Part shown: positions 39,749 through 48,258 of the stretch, piece by piece | How the letters are laid out: every line of letters begins with the position of its first letter | Numbering within the stretch: position 1 is the first letter of the stretch | From: Mycobacterium asiaticum | GTDB taxonomy: Bacteria; Actinomycetota; Actinomycetes; Mycobacteriales; Mycobacteriaceae | Direction of reading: 5' to 3' | DNA length: 50,291 nucleotides | Assembly: GCF_001673365.1 (NCBI RefSeq) | Contig: NZ_LZLS01000195.1 | Coordinates: 1-50,291 of the forward strand | Notes under the pieces: model-generated | Seen by the model: only the letters and a program-made list of their open reading frames with translations | Databases searched by the model: none | What the model was told of the DNA's origin: nothing | Position numbers and translations under genes: made by a program

Positions 39749-41647
39749 CTAATCGCCTGTGCGCGTGAATACTTCGTCGAAATCGATGTCGACCGCACAG
39801 GACCCGGTTTGCGCCCAGTGTCCGTGGCCGGACAGTGCGGTGATCGGATCCTGCATGGGCTGAGGGAGCGGAAACGTCGCGCTGGCACGCAATGTCGCCG
39901 AATTGCCGTCCGGGCATTTGCCCTTGGTCAGGTCGTCCCACGTCCAACCGCCGCCTGCGAAAAGCATTGGTACGTCACCGGATTTGGAGTGGAAGTAGCT
40001 CATGCACCGGTCGCCGGTTCGCAGGCAGTTCGTCACGATCCCGGAGTCGCCCAAAGGTTGGGGCTGCCCGCCGACAAACGTCCGGGCGAGTTTGTAGTGT
40101 CCACGAAACGCTTCGGCGACTGACGTCACCCGCGGCGGGAGGGTAGCCGGGTCGGGAAGGCCCGAGGGTGGGTCACCGGTGCGGGTCAACGTGACGGTTC
40201 GCTTTTCCTGACAGTTATTGCGGGCGGTGCGGGTTTGCTCGCCGGCGAGCGTGCCATCGGGACGTGCTTGCAGCGTGAAAACTTCCCAGATCTCGCTGGT
40301 GTATTCGTTGCAGGGGTGGGTGGAAAGGGCTACGGCCACCCAGCTTCCGCCGAGCAGGTCAAATACCATCGTCGATGCGAACGCGGTCTCGCCGCTGAGC
40401 CGGGACGCCGTCGCCACACAACCCGCGCCGCCGCACACCGACCGCACGCCATAGGTGGCGGTGGACGGCTTTGCGTCCGGCGCCGGGGGGTCGTCCAGAT
40501 TGCCGACCGGACTGAAATCGGCGCGGTAGGTGCCCGTGAACGGCCCCTGGGCCGCCGCGGGCGTCGCGCCAACAGGTCCCGCGCTGGCCGAGGGGGCCGG
40601 AGCGCTCGCTTGCTTGTCCGGGCGGGTGAGCTGGACGCCGACGAAGACAGCGCCGACGACCAGTAGAGCGACGGCCAGCAGCGCGCCGATCAGTACCGCT
40701 GGCCGCTGCGACCACAGCTTGGAGCTCTGCTGAGCCGGTGCCGGGAGTTGAATTGAAGGCTGAGTGTGCTGGGCGTGCAACGCAACCGGGGTGTCGTAGT
40801 TATACGGCGTCAGGTGCTTGCTCAATTCCAAGGCGAAGTCGCTACAGCTGGGGTATCGGCTCGCCGGATCTTTGGCCAACGCTTTGGCGAACACCGGATT
40901 CAATCCGGACATCTCGGGACGACGAGCGCCGATGGCCGGCGGTGTGGAACTGACATGGTGAGTGATCACTACCGTCGGATTGGCATCCTGAAACGGCGGA
41001 GCACCGGTCAGAAGATGAAAAGCGGTGCAGGCCAACGCGTATTGATCAGCGCGACCGTCGACGGTGCTGCCCATCAGCTGCTCGGGTGCAGCGTAGGCGA
41101 CAGTGCCCACCGCCATGTTGACGCCGGTGAGGCCGGATGAGTCGTCGATGCGGCGCGCAATGCCGAAGTCGGCCAGGTAGATCCGTCGAGTCTGTCCGCC
41201 GTCGGGCTCGGTGAGCAGGATGTTGGCGGGCTTCACATCTCGATGCAGTAGGCCGCGATGGTGGGCATAGTCCAGGGCTGAGGCGACTGCGGAGATGACC
41301 GACACCGCTTCGTCGACGGGCATGCCGCCCTGATAGCGCTCCGCCAGGAGATGCGAGACGTCAGTGCCGGCCACATAGTCCATCGAGATCCACAGCTGGC
41401 CGTTTTCCTCGCCACGGTCATAGATCCGCACGATGTGCGGATGGGACAGTCCGGCGGCGAGATCGGCTTCCCGGGCAAACCGCGTGCGGTACTCCGGTTC
41501 GTCGGTGTACTCGGCAGGCAGGACTTTCAACGCGTCCTCGCGCGGCAGCCGTGGATGCGTCGCCAAATACACGCGACCCATGCCCCCGGCGCCCAGCACC
41601 CGCAGGATCGTGTAGCCAGCGAACATCTGGCCAACCTCAAGCGCCAT
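39749..41647 (-). CDS. Transmembrane Ser/Thr protein kinase with extracellular tandem module
   Basis: This is the first kinase of the tandem pair, 632 residues. Kinase landmarks are LGAGGMG (18-24), Lys41, HRDVKPAN (135-142), DFG (160-162), the activation loop with SGLTGVNMAVGTVAYAAPE, and HLLTGAPPF. One membrane helix lies at about 317-340. The outer half repeats the two-module layout of its partner: VCGGAGCVATASRLSG, GGSWVAVAL, the ending TLTRTGD, then NCLRTGDRCMSYFH, GGGWTWDD, KCPDG and the final FTRTGD. ATG 41647 lies 6 bases after a TACGAT -10 box; TTG and ATG starts at 41689 and 41671 are less likely. The closest named family is PknF by eye; I do not assign a symbol. Confidence 0.95.
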   Translation of the reverse strand: MALEVGQMFAGYTILRVLGAGGMGRVYLATHPRLPREDALKVLPAEYTDEPEYRTRFAREADLAAGLSHPHIVRIYDRGEENGQLWISMDYVAGTDVSHLLAERYQGGMPVDEAVSVISAVASALDYAHHRGLLHRDVKPANILLTEPDGGQTRRIYLADFGIARRIDDSSGLTGVNMAVGTVAYAAPEQLMGSTVDGRADQYALACTAFHLLTGAPPFQDANPTVVITHHVSSTPPAIGARRPEMSGLNPVFAKALAKDPASRYPSCSDFALELSKHLTPYNYDTPVALHAQHTQPSIQLPAPAQQSSKLWSQRPAVLIGALLAVALLVVGAVFVGVQLTRPDKQASAPAPSASAGPVGATPAAAQGPFTGTYRADFSPVGNLDDPPAPDAKPSTATYGVRSVCGGAGCVATASRLSGETAFASTMVFDLLGGSWVAVALSTHPCNEYTSEIWEVFTLQARPDGTLAGEQTRTARNNCQEKRTVTLTRTGDPPSGLPDPATLPPRVTSVAEAFRGHYKLARTFVGGQPQPLGDSGIVTNCLRTGDRCMSYFHSKSGDVPMLFAGGGWTWDDLTKGKCPDGNSATLRASATFPLPQPMQDPITALSGHGHWAQTGSCAVDIDFDEVFTRTGD

Positions 41648-41713
41648 GGGCAAATCGTAAATGCTGGGCATTTCCAATGGCAGTGACAACGTAAGCGGCC
41701 GGTCCGTGTCTTG

Positions 41714-41728
41714 GAGAATGTGATTTCC
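41714..41728. promoter_or_regulatory. GAGAAT-N3-ATTTCC box in the kinase / DUF35 intergenic region
   Basis: GAGAATGTGATTTCC has the same 6-3-6 layout as the palindrome at 20449 and nearly the sequence of the site at 23256 (one base differs). TTCCA and TGGAA just after it (41725-41741) form another short inverted repeat. It lies 67 bases before the DUF35 ATG and between divergent genes, so it may control either or both. Confidence 0.4.
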
Positions 41729-41795
41729 ACTTTTATGGAATACCGTTGTACGGTCTGGTCAGTCGCATTTTCTCGCGTCCGACGGAGGATCCTCG

Positions 41796-42212
41796 ATGCA
41801 GCAAAAGGCACTGGCCCCGGATATCTCGACCTGGCCTGACGAGAACCCGCAGCTGATCGGCAGTCGATGCGACGGCTGCGGCGCCACTACTTTCCCTGTG
41901 CAGCAGTGGTGTCCGCGCTGCAGTGTCGGCGAGATGAGCGAGGTCTTGCTGCCACGGCAGGGCACTTTGGTGGCATGGACCACCCAAGGGTTTCCGCCGG
42001 GCGCTCCCTACGCGGGCCCGGTCGGCAAGGAGTTCGTGCCGTTCGGTGTTGGACTGGTCCAACTCGGTGACGTCATTCGCGTGGAAGGCAGGCTGACCGA
42101 GAACGACCCGGCCAAGCTCCAGTTCGGCCAGCAGGTTGAACTCACCTTCGTGCCGTTGACCACGAATGCGGACGGCGAAGAAGTTCTGACCTTCGCGTTC
42201 CAGCCGGTCTAG
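41796..42212 (+). CDS. DUF35 OB-fold acyl-CoA-binding, zinc-ribbon protein
   Basis: This is a 138-residue DUF35-type protein. A zinc ribbon (CDGCGATTFPVQQWCPRC, two C-x2-C pairs at about 25-42) is followed by an OB-fold (GTLVAWTTQGF...PFGVGLVQL, IRVEGRLTE). Such proteins act as partners of thiolase-like enzymes, for example in steroid side-chain retro-aldol cleavage and acyl-CoA hydration. The thiolase-like gene downstream fits this. ATG 41796 has CGGAGGATCC upstream. The TAG stop shares its G with the first base of a repeat array, and the pair is separated by that 160-base array. Confidence 0.93.
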   Translation: MQQKALAPDISTWPDENPQLIGSRCDGCGATTFPVQQWCPRCSVGEMSEVLLPRQGTLVAWTTQGFPPGAPYAGPVGKEFVPFGVGLVQLGDVIRVEGRLTENDPAKLQFGQQVELTFVPLTTNADGEEVLTFAFQPV

Positions 42213-42370
42213 TGGCGATCGCGAACGCGGCGAAGCCGGGTGAAGCGGGTCGCCACCATTCAGCAGTGGCGATCGCGAACGCGGCGAAGCCGGGTGAAGC
42301 GGGTCGCCACCATTTGGACCCCGTGGCGATCGCGAACGCGGCGGTGCCGGGTGAAGCGGGTCGCAATGCT
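42212..42370. repeat. Three copies of the dispersed 48-bp repeat between DUF35 and thiolase-like genes
   Basis: Units lie at 42212-42259, 42266-42313 and 42323-42370. Each starts GTGGCGATCGCGAACGCGGC; the first two end GGGTCGCCACCAT, while the third has a changed end (GGGTCGCAATGCT). Periods are 54 and 57 bases. The element is the same as in far (28267-28368) with A for G and T for C changes in the middle. The array begins at the G of the DUF35 TAG stop and ends 20 bases before the next ATG. Confidence 0.95.
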
Positions 42371-42390
42371 CGTAAGAGAGGAGCCCTCTA

Positions 42391-43536
42391 ATGACTAATG
42401 ACGTTGCCATCATCGGTGTAGGCCTGCACCCGTTCGGCCGGTTCGACAAGACCGCCATGCAAATGGGCGCGGAGGCGATCCAGGCCGCCCTCGTCGATGC
42501 GGGCGTGGAGTGGAAGGACATCCAGTTCGGCTTCGGCGGCAGCCACGAAGTGTCCAACCCCGATGCCGTGACCCGCTTGGTCGGCCTGACCGGCATCACG
42601 TTCACCAACGTGTTCAATGCCTGCGCCACCGCCGCCAGCGCGATCCAGCAGACGGCAGACACCATTCGATTGGGCAAGTACGACCTCGGCATCGCCATCG
42701 GCCTGGACAAGCACCCGCGCGGCGCGTTCACCGACGATCCCGCCAAGCTGGCTTTGCCGCAGTGGTATGCCGAGAACGGGCAGTTTGTCACCACCAAGTT
42801 TTTCGGCATGAAGGCCAACAAGTACCTGCACGACCACAACATCTCCCAAGCCACCTTGGCCAAGGTGGCCGCCAAAAACTTCCGCAACGGTGCCTTGAAC
42901 CCGAATGCGTTCCGGCGCAAGGCGATTTCGGAAGAGGAGATTCTCAACTCGGCTGTGCTCAACTACCCGTTGACCCAGTACATGTTCTGCGCGCCCGACG
43001 AAGGGGCCGCCGCGGTGGTGATGTGCCGGGCCGACATCGCGCACAAGTTCACCGACAAGCCGGTATATGTGCGCGCCTGCGAGATTCGTACCCGCCGTTA
43101 CGGCGCCTACGAAGTGCACGCCACCTTCGCCCCGCTCGACGAAGACGTGTCGCCAACGGTGTACGCCGCTAAGGCGGCTTACGAGGCCGCGGGCATCGGA
43201 CCTGAGGACGTCGACGTGGCGCAATTGCAGGACACCGACGCCGGCAATGAGGTCATCCACATGGCCGAAACGGGGTTGTGCGCCGACGGCGAGCAGGAGA
43301 AGTTGCTTGCCGACGGTGCCACCGAGATTCACGGCTCGATGCCCGTCAACACCGACGGCGGTTTGATTGCCAACGGCGAGCCCATCGGCGCCTCCGGGTT
43401 GCGGCAGATGCACGAATTGGTGCGACAGTTGCGCGGTGAGGCTGGCGAACGTCAGGTGCCGGGTAACCCGCAGGTCGGGCTGGCACAGGTCTACGGCGCT
43501 CCGGGGACGGCGTCGGCGACCATCCTGTCGCTCTAG
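42391..43536 (+). CDS. Thiolase-fold protein with changed active-site residues
   Basis: This is a 381-residue thiolase-superfamily protein. The nucleophile Cys is kept in VFNACATAASAI (about residue 73). The usual GHPxGASG reads NGEPIGASG, so the catalytic His is Glu. The CxGGG near the end is VYGAPGTASA, with no second Cys and a Tyr in place. This resembles lipid-transfer-type thiolase homologues rather than true thiolases; Ltp2-type retro-aldolases use tyrosines and a DUF35 partner. A retro-aldol or non-thiolytic acyl-CoA role is therefore likely (inference). ATG 42391 has AGAGAGGAG upstream. The stop TAG and the convergent XPB stop form the palindrome TAGCGCGCTA at 43534-43543. Confidence 0.85.
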   Translation: MTNDVAIIGVGLHPFGRFDKTAMQMGAEAIQAALVDAGVEWKDIQFGFGGSHEVSNPDAVTRLVGLTGITFTNVFNACATAASAIQQTADTIRLGKYDLGIAIGLDKHPRGAFTDDPAKLALPQWYAENGQFVTTKFFGMKANKYLHDHNISQATLAKVAAKNFRNGALNPNAFRRKAISEEEILNSAVLNYPLTQYMFCAPDEGAAAVVMCRADIAHKFTDKPVYVRACEIRTRRYGAYEVHATFAPLDEDVSPTVYAAKAAYEAAGIGPEDVDVAQLQDTDAGNEVIHMAETGLCADGEQEKLLADGATEIHGSMPVNTDGGLIANGEPIGASGLRQMHELVRQLRGEAGERQVPGNPQVGLAQVYGAPGTASATILSL

Positions 43537-43540
43537 CGCG

Positions 43541-45190
43541 CTAGATGGCCGGGCCCAGCAGGTCGTCGGCGTCCCGAATGACGTAGCCGTAACCCTGCTC
43601 GGCTAAAAATCGCTGCCGATGAGCGGCGTATTCGGCATCCAGGCTGTCGCGCGCCACCACCGAATAGAAGATGGCGCCCCCGCCGTCGGCTTTGGGACGC
43701 AACAACCGGCCGAGCCGTTGCGCCTCCTCCTGGCGGGACCCAAAGGTGCCCGAAACCTGCACCGCCACAGATGCTTCCGGTAGGTCGATGGAGAAATTGG
43801 CGACCTTCGACACCACCAGCGTGGCGATCTCCCCGCGCCGGAACTGGTCGAAGAGGTCTTCACGCTCGCGCGTCTTCGTCGAACCCTGAATCACCGGGGC
43901 ATCGAGTTCGGCCCCAAGTTCGTCCAACTGATCCAGATAGGCGCCGATCACCAACGTCTGTTCACCGGGATGATTCTTCAGAATCGATTTGACCACAGCG
44001 ATTTTCGTGTGCACCGTCGAGCACAGCTTGTATCGTTCCTCGGGCTCGGCAGTGGCGTACATCATCCGTTCGTTGTCGGTCATGGTGACCCGGACTTCCA
44101 CACACTCCGCCGGCGCGATCCAACCTTGTGCTTCAATGTCTTTCCACGGCGCGTCGTAGCGCTTCGGGCCAATCAGGGAGAACACGTCGCCCTCCCGGCC
44201 GTCCTCCCGGATCAGCGTGGCGGTCAGGCCCAGCCGTCGCCTGGATTGCAGGTCGGCGGTCATGCGGAACACCGGCGCCGGCAGCAAATGCACTTCGTCA
44301 TAGATGATTAGGCCCCAGTCGCGGCTGTCGAAGAGTTCCAGGTGCCGGTACTCACCCTTGGTGCGACGCGTGACCATCTGGTACGTCGAGATGGTGACCG
44401 GCCGAATCTCCTTGCGCTCACCCGAGTATTCACCGATTTCGTCCTCGGTCAGCGAGGTGCGCGCCACCAGTTCGCGCTTCCACTGCCGGGCCGCAACGAT
44501 GTTGGTGACCAGAATCAGTGTCGTCGCTTGGGCTTTGGCCATCGCGGCCGCGCCGACCAGGGTCTTGCCGGCGCCGCAGGGCAGCACCACGACGCCGGAT
44601 CCGCCGGCCCAGAACGAGTCGGTGGCCAGCTGCTGGTAGTCACGCAGCTCCCACCCGTCGGGCTCCAAACTGATCGGGTGCGCCTCGCCGTCCACGTAGC
44701 CCGCGAGATCCTCTGCGGGCCAACCGATCTTGAGGAGCATCTGCTTGACCCGGCCGCGCTCACTCGCGTGTACCATCACGGTGTCGTCGTCGATACGGGC
44801 ACCCAGCATCGGCGCAATCTTCTTGTTGCGCAGCACTTCCTCAAGCACCGCGCGGTCCAGGCTCACTAGAGTGAGGCCGTGCGCGGGGTGTTTGATCAGT
44901 TGCAGCCGGCCGTAGCGGGCCATGGTGTCGACAATGTCGACCAACAGCGGCTGCGGCACCGCGTACCGGGAGAAGCTGACCAGGGCGTCCACCACCTGCT
45001 CGGCGTCATGACCCGCGGCGCGCGCGTTCCACAGCGCCAGCGGCGTGATCCGATAGGTGTGCACGTGCTCTGGTGCGCGTTCCAGTTCCGCAAACGGCGC
45101 GATCGCGGCACGCGCCGCCCCGGCCAGTTCATGATCCACTTCCAGCAGCACCGTCTTGTCCGACTGCACGATCAACGGTCCGTCACTCAT
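43541..45190 (-). CDS. xpb: XPB-type (ERCC3) superfamily 2 DNA helicase
   Basis: This is a 549-residue homologue of the archaeal/eukaryotic nucleotide-excision-repair helicase XPB, syntenic with Rv0861c. After an N-terminal DNA-damage-recognition-like region it has Walker A LPCGAGKTLVGA, DEVH (motif II), GLTATLIREDGREGD with the RED motif, and motif VI QRLGRLLRPK. It unwinds DNA 3' to 5' using ATP. ATG 45190 is preferred because the protein then starts SDGPLIVQSDKTVLLEVDHEL. ATG 45199 overlaps the upstream stop as TAATG and is also possible. It shares a transcript with the upstream gene. Confidence 0.95.
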   Translation of the reverse strand: MSDGPLIVQSDKTVLLEVDHELAGAARAAIAPFAELERAPEHVHTYRITPLALWNARAAGHDAEQVVDALVSFSRYAVPQPLLVDIVDTMARYGRLQLIKHPAHGLTLVSLDRAVLEEVLRNKKIAPMLGARIDDDTVMVHASERGRVKQMLLKIGWPAEDLAGYVDGEAHPISLEPDGWELRDYQQLATDSFWAGGSGVVVLPCGAGKTLVGAAAMAKAQATTLILVTNIVAARQWKRELVARTSLTEDEIGEYSGERKEIRPVTISTYQMVTRRTKGEYRHLELFDSRDWGLIIYDEVHLLPAPVFRMTADLQSRRRLGLTATLIREDGREGDVFSLIGPKRYDAPWKDIEAQGWIAPAECVEVRVTMTDNERMMYATAEPEERYKLCSTVHTKIAVVKSILKNHPGEQTLVIGAYLDQLDELGAELDAPVIQGSTKTREREDLFDQFRRGEIATLVVSKVANFSIDLPEASVAVQVSGTFGSRQEEAQRLGRLLRPKADGGGAIFYSVVARDSLDAEYAAHRQRFLAEQGYGYVIRDADDLLGPAI

Positions 45191-45198
45191 AAGTCCCA

Positions 45199-47472
45199 TT
45201 ATCCGTCGGTGGCCGACATCACCGATGTGATGCGGTGGATGGCGAAGTCGCGCAAGCGCCCGCTGGCCGAATCGAAGGCCACCAACTGGCCGCCTTTGAC
45301 GACGATGGGCGACACCACCCGCTGGGTGGCCACCCCCGCCGCGTCGAGATAGCCGATCAACACCGTGTCGTGGTCTTTTGCCGCCCGTTGCAGCACTGAC
45401 ATGGCGACGGCCGGGTCGGCGCGGATGTTGCCGAACGGGGCGGCGGTCACCTTGCGCAGTACCGAGACGATCGCGTTGAGGGCATCGCTGCTGGGCCGAG
45501 GTGGCGGCCGGTATGACCGGTACTGCTGCGGCGCGGGTACCCGGGCGCCGCGGGCCCGCACGTCGACGATGGCACCGGTGGAATCCTCGGCGGCCGGCGC
45601 AAAACCCGCGGACCGCAGCGCGTTGAGCACCTCGCCGATCGACGCCGGTGATACCGCCACCGTCGGAGCGAGCGCGCGCAGGTGCAGCGGCTCGGCGGCC
45701 GGCGCAGCCACCGCCTGAGCCAAAAGCGCCGGGTCCTCGCAACGCACGAAGGAGGTGGCCAGACCGATGCGAAGTTGGCCGTGCCGGCGCGCGACGTCGT
45801 CGATCAAGTACGTGAGGCCTTGCGGCACCGCGGTTTTGGAATGGCTGGCGAAGAACGCGTGCATCCAGTCGCGGGTCTTGCCGATGTCCAGCGCGTGCCG
45901 AATCGACTGCTCGCTGACCCGGTACACCATCGCCGCACCGGCGGATTCCACGGTGGCCACGGTGGCCAGGTCGTCGGCGAGGTCGCGTTCCAACGGACCC
46001 GGGACCACTACGGTCAAGTCGGCCTGGACCAGGAAGTGGTCGATCGGCTTGGGCAGCGCGCGCGTCATCGCGTCGACGACGGCGGCGGAATCGTCGTCGT
46101 CCAGCAACGCTCGACCGGGCGTGCTGATCGCCCCTCGTCCCACCAAGCCCAAAGCATGTGCCTCGGTCAGCAGGTCGGCGACCGGGTCGGGCTGCAGCCG
46201 TCGGGCCCAGCGCGGGCGTCGCCAGATCAACGCCGCGGATGCGGTCTGCGCATCGACGCCGGCGCCGCCGGGCAGCCCGGTCAGCATGCCCAGCAACAGT
46301 CGTCGATCCAGCGGTGCGGCGGTAGAGAACAACGAATGCGACAGCGCGCCATACGGTTTGCCGTCGGGTCCGCGGCTGCCGATCAGGGCCGGCCGGCCCG
46401 GCAGGTCAAGCCAGGTGCTGGCCAGCAGATACCACCGGTCGGCGGGGCTCAGTGTGCTGAACCGGTCGGCGGTTGTCGTCGGCGCCCAATACGGTCCGTC
46501 GCCGTAGGAAGGTTCGGGATCTGGCAGCCCGCTGGCGATCAGCCCGGCCGCCGACACGATCTCGAGGAGCAAGCCCAACCGCAGCTCGTCGATTCCGGTG
46601 ACTTTGGCCAGCCGTTTGAGTTCACGAACTCCCAGCCCGCCGCTGCGCAGCTCGGCAACCGGTGCCGCACTGAGGCTTTCCAGCAGTACGTCAACTTGAC
46701 GGAGCAGGTCGATAACCGCTCCGGCGGCCACGGCGTCGGCATCGCCGACTTTAGTGGTCGACACCACCGGGTCGGGCTCGGCCAGTTGCATCGGACCGGG
46801 TTTCTCACCGCGCAACACCTGGGCGACGTGGCGGGGCAGGATCACCGTCTCGGCGTCGATGCGCCGCAGCAACCCCGTAGCCAACAGCTGGGGTACTGGC
46901 CTGTCGGGCGGAGCTCCGGGCGCGGCGTCGCGGGTGCGACCCATCGGGGACCCTTCGAGCAGCTTGTCCAGAACGTCGCGCTGCGCGTCGTCGGTCGCGG
47001 CGATCAAGGCCTCGATCTGGTCTCCGGTGTGGGTGCGATCCTCGAGCGTGACCTGGCCGGGATGCCATGGCAGCGCGGCACCGGCGTCGGCGGCCACCCG
47101 TATCGCGGTTTCACCCCAGGCCAAGGCACGTTGCTTGAGGTCGTCCAGGGCAGCGGCTACCTGGGCCTCCAGATCGTTCGAGGCCGCCGGAGTGACTTCG
47201 CCGATCAGCGCCATCAGCTTGGCAACCGGCACCGGTTCGGTATCGGCCTGCAGCACCAGTAAGGCGTCGAGGACCGCGAGCCGCAAAAAGTCGAGGTCGT
47301 CGGTGGCAGCCTTGACCGACTGACGCGCTTGGGCGCGCGCGGCCAGTGCCGCGATGCTGCCAGGTGGCGGCTGGGCAAGGTCCGGCCGCAGCTCCAACAG
47401 CAGAATCAGCCGCTCGTCGGGCAGATCGGCCAGCCAGGACCCCAGCGGGATATCCGGGGTGTGGTCGGTCAT
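45199..47472 (-). CDS. Helicase-associated protein (Rv0862c-like)
   Basis: This is a 757-residue protein with the XPB/Ssl2 N-terminal-like (helicase C-terminal-associated) domain, syntenic with Rv0862c. Visible marks are a helical N-terminal region, LRSGGLGVRELKRLAKVTGIDELRL, a winged-helix-like segment, HFLVQADLTVVVPGPLERDLADDLATVATVES, and a C-terminal VLIGYLDAAGVATQRVV...FAIHRITSVMSA that is WYL-like. It lacks Walker motifs, so it is not an ATPase itself and may form a partner or DNA-binding module for the helicase. ATG 47472 starts DHTPDIPLGSWL. The stop is 8 bases before the xpb ATG. Function is not established. Confidence 0.9.
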   Translation of the reverse strand: MTDHTPDIPLGSWLADLPDERLILLLELRPDLAQPPPGSIAALAARAQARQSVKAATDDLDFLRLAVLDALLVLQADTEPVPVAKLMALIGEVTPAASNDLEAQVAAALDDLKQRALAWGETAIRVAADAGAALPWHPGQVTLEDRTHTGDQIEALIAATDDAQRDVLDKLLEGSPMGRTRDAAPGAPPDRPVPQLLATGLLRRIDAETVILPRHVAQVLRGEKPGPMQLAEPDPVVSTTKVGDADAVAAGAVIDLLRQVDVLLESLSAAPVAELRSGGLGVRELKRLAKVTGIDELRLGLLLEIVSAAGLIASGLPDPEPSYGDGPYWAPTTTADRFSTLSPADRWYLLASTWLDLPGRPALIGSRGPDGKPYGALSHSLFSTAAPLDRRLLLGMLTGLPGGAGVDAQTASAALIWRRPRWARRLQPDPVADLLTEAHALGLVGRGAISTPGRALLDDDDSAAVVDAMTRALPKPIDHFLVQADLTVVVPGPLERDLADDLATVATVESAGAAMVYRVSEQSIRHALDIGKTRDWMHAFFASHSKTAVPQGLTYLIDDVARRHGQLRIGLATSFVRCEDPALLAQAVAAPAAEPLHLRALAPTVAVSPASIGEVLNALRSAGFAPAAEDSTGAIVDVRARGARVPAPQQYRSYRPPPRPSSDALNAIVSVLRKVTAAPFGNIRADPAVAMSVLQRAAKDHDTVLIGYLDAAGVATQRVVSPIVVKGGQLVAFDSASGRLRDFAIHRITSVMSATDG

Positions 47473-47544
47473 CGGTGATCAAGCCTAGGCCCGACCCGGA
47501 GCCTTCCGCCGCCGACTATCCACGGACCTGTCAGAATGGGGGGC

Positions 47545-47736
47545 GTGGCTGACACCAAGGCGCGTAAAGCGAAGTACGTGGACAACGGCTGGCCGACCAC
47601 GGACCCCGACGACCACGCGGTGAGCGAACTCGTAACGGATCGCACGGGTGCGCTCTCGCCGTTTGGTGAAGTGGTGTTCCCGTTGCCTGCCGACGAGCTG
47701 CCCTATGTTCATCCGGTGACGGTCGCTACCTGGTAG
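47545..47736 (+). CDS. Conserved small protein (Rv0863-like)
   Basis: This is a 63-residue cytosolic protein with KARKAKYVDNGWPTTDPDDHAVSELVTDRTGAL and a tail PADELPYVHPVTVATW. It sits where Rv0863 lies in M. tuberculosis. There is no signal or known domain. The GTG 47545 is chosen over ATG 47536 because the latter adds only MGG. It is divergent from the Rv0862c-like gene and 9 bases before moaC on the same strand, so it may be translated with the molybdopterin operon. Its function is unknown. Confidence 0.8.
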   Translation: MADTKARKAKYVDNGWPTTDPDDHAVSELVTDRTGALSPFGEVVFPLPADELPYVHPVTVATW

Positions 47737-47745
47737 GTCACCGGG

Positions 47746-48258
47746 ATGTCCGGAGATGGCGCCTCTGAGAAGAACGCTGAGGCGCCCGTGTCCGCGTTGT
47801 CGCACCTGGATGAGCAGGGAGCAGCGCACATGGTCGACGTCACCGAGAAGGCGACCACGAGGCGGGTCGCCGTCGCCGCTGGCGCCCTGCGCACCTCTGC
47901 AGACGTCATAGCGCTGATTTCCACCGGTGGGTTGCCGAAGGGGGATGCGCTGGCCACGGCGCGAGTGGCGGGCATCCTGGCTGCCAAGCGCACCAGTGAT
48001 TTGATCCCGCTGTGCCATCAGCTTGCGCTCACCGGTGTCGACGTCGACTTCGCCGTTGGCATAGCGGATATCGAGATCACTGCCATGGTGCGCAGTACCG
48101 ATCGAACGGGGGTGGAGATGGAGGCGTTGACCGCCGTCAGTGTGGCGGCCTTGACCCTGTACGACATGATCAAAGCGGTCGATCCGGCGGCCCGCATCGA
48201 CGACATCCGAGTGCTGAGCAAAGCGGGCGGTCGCAGCGGAAGTTGGGTCAGACGATGA
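47746..48258 (+). CDS. moaC: Cyclic pyranopterin monophosphate synthase
   Basis: This is MoaC, 170 residues, syntenic with MoaC2 (Rv0864). It makes cyclic pyranopterin monophosphate in molybdenum-cofactor synthesis. The conserved MVDVTEKATTRR, KRTSDLIPLCHQLALTG and GVEMEALTAVSVAALTLYDMIKA segments hold the substrate site and catalytic residues. The first about 25 residues are an extra tail before the conserved domain; a GTG at 47788 is a possible shorter start. Its stop overlaps the mog start by 4 bases. The adjacent mog and moaE genes complete three steps of the same pathway. Confidence 0.95.
   Translation: MSGDGASEKNAEAPVSALSHLDEQGAAHMVDVTEKATTRRVAVAAGALRTSADVIALISTGGLPKGDALATARVAGILAAKRTSDLIPLCHQLALTGVDVDFAVGIADIEITAMVRSTDRTGVEMEALTAVSVAALTLYDMIKAVDPAARIDDIRVLSKAGGRSGSWVRR

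Noticed and set aside
37828..41647. Naming the two kinases PknJ or PknF
   Set aside because: The catalytic domain is PknF-like, but the extracellular half is different from both, so no symbol is given.
45191..45742. Upstream extension of the XPB reading frame
   Set aside because: The extension lies within the upstream gene in another frame; conserved XPB sequence begins at 45190.
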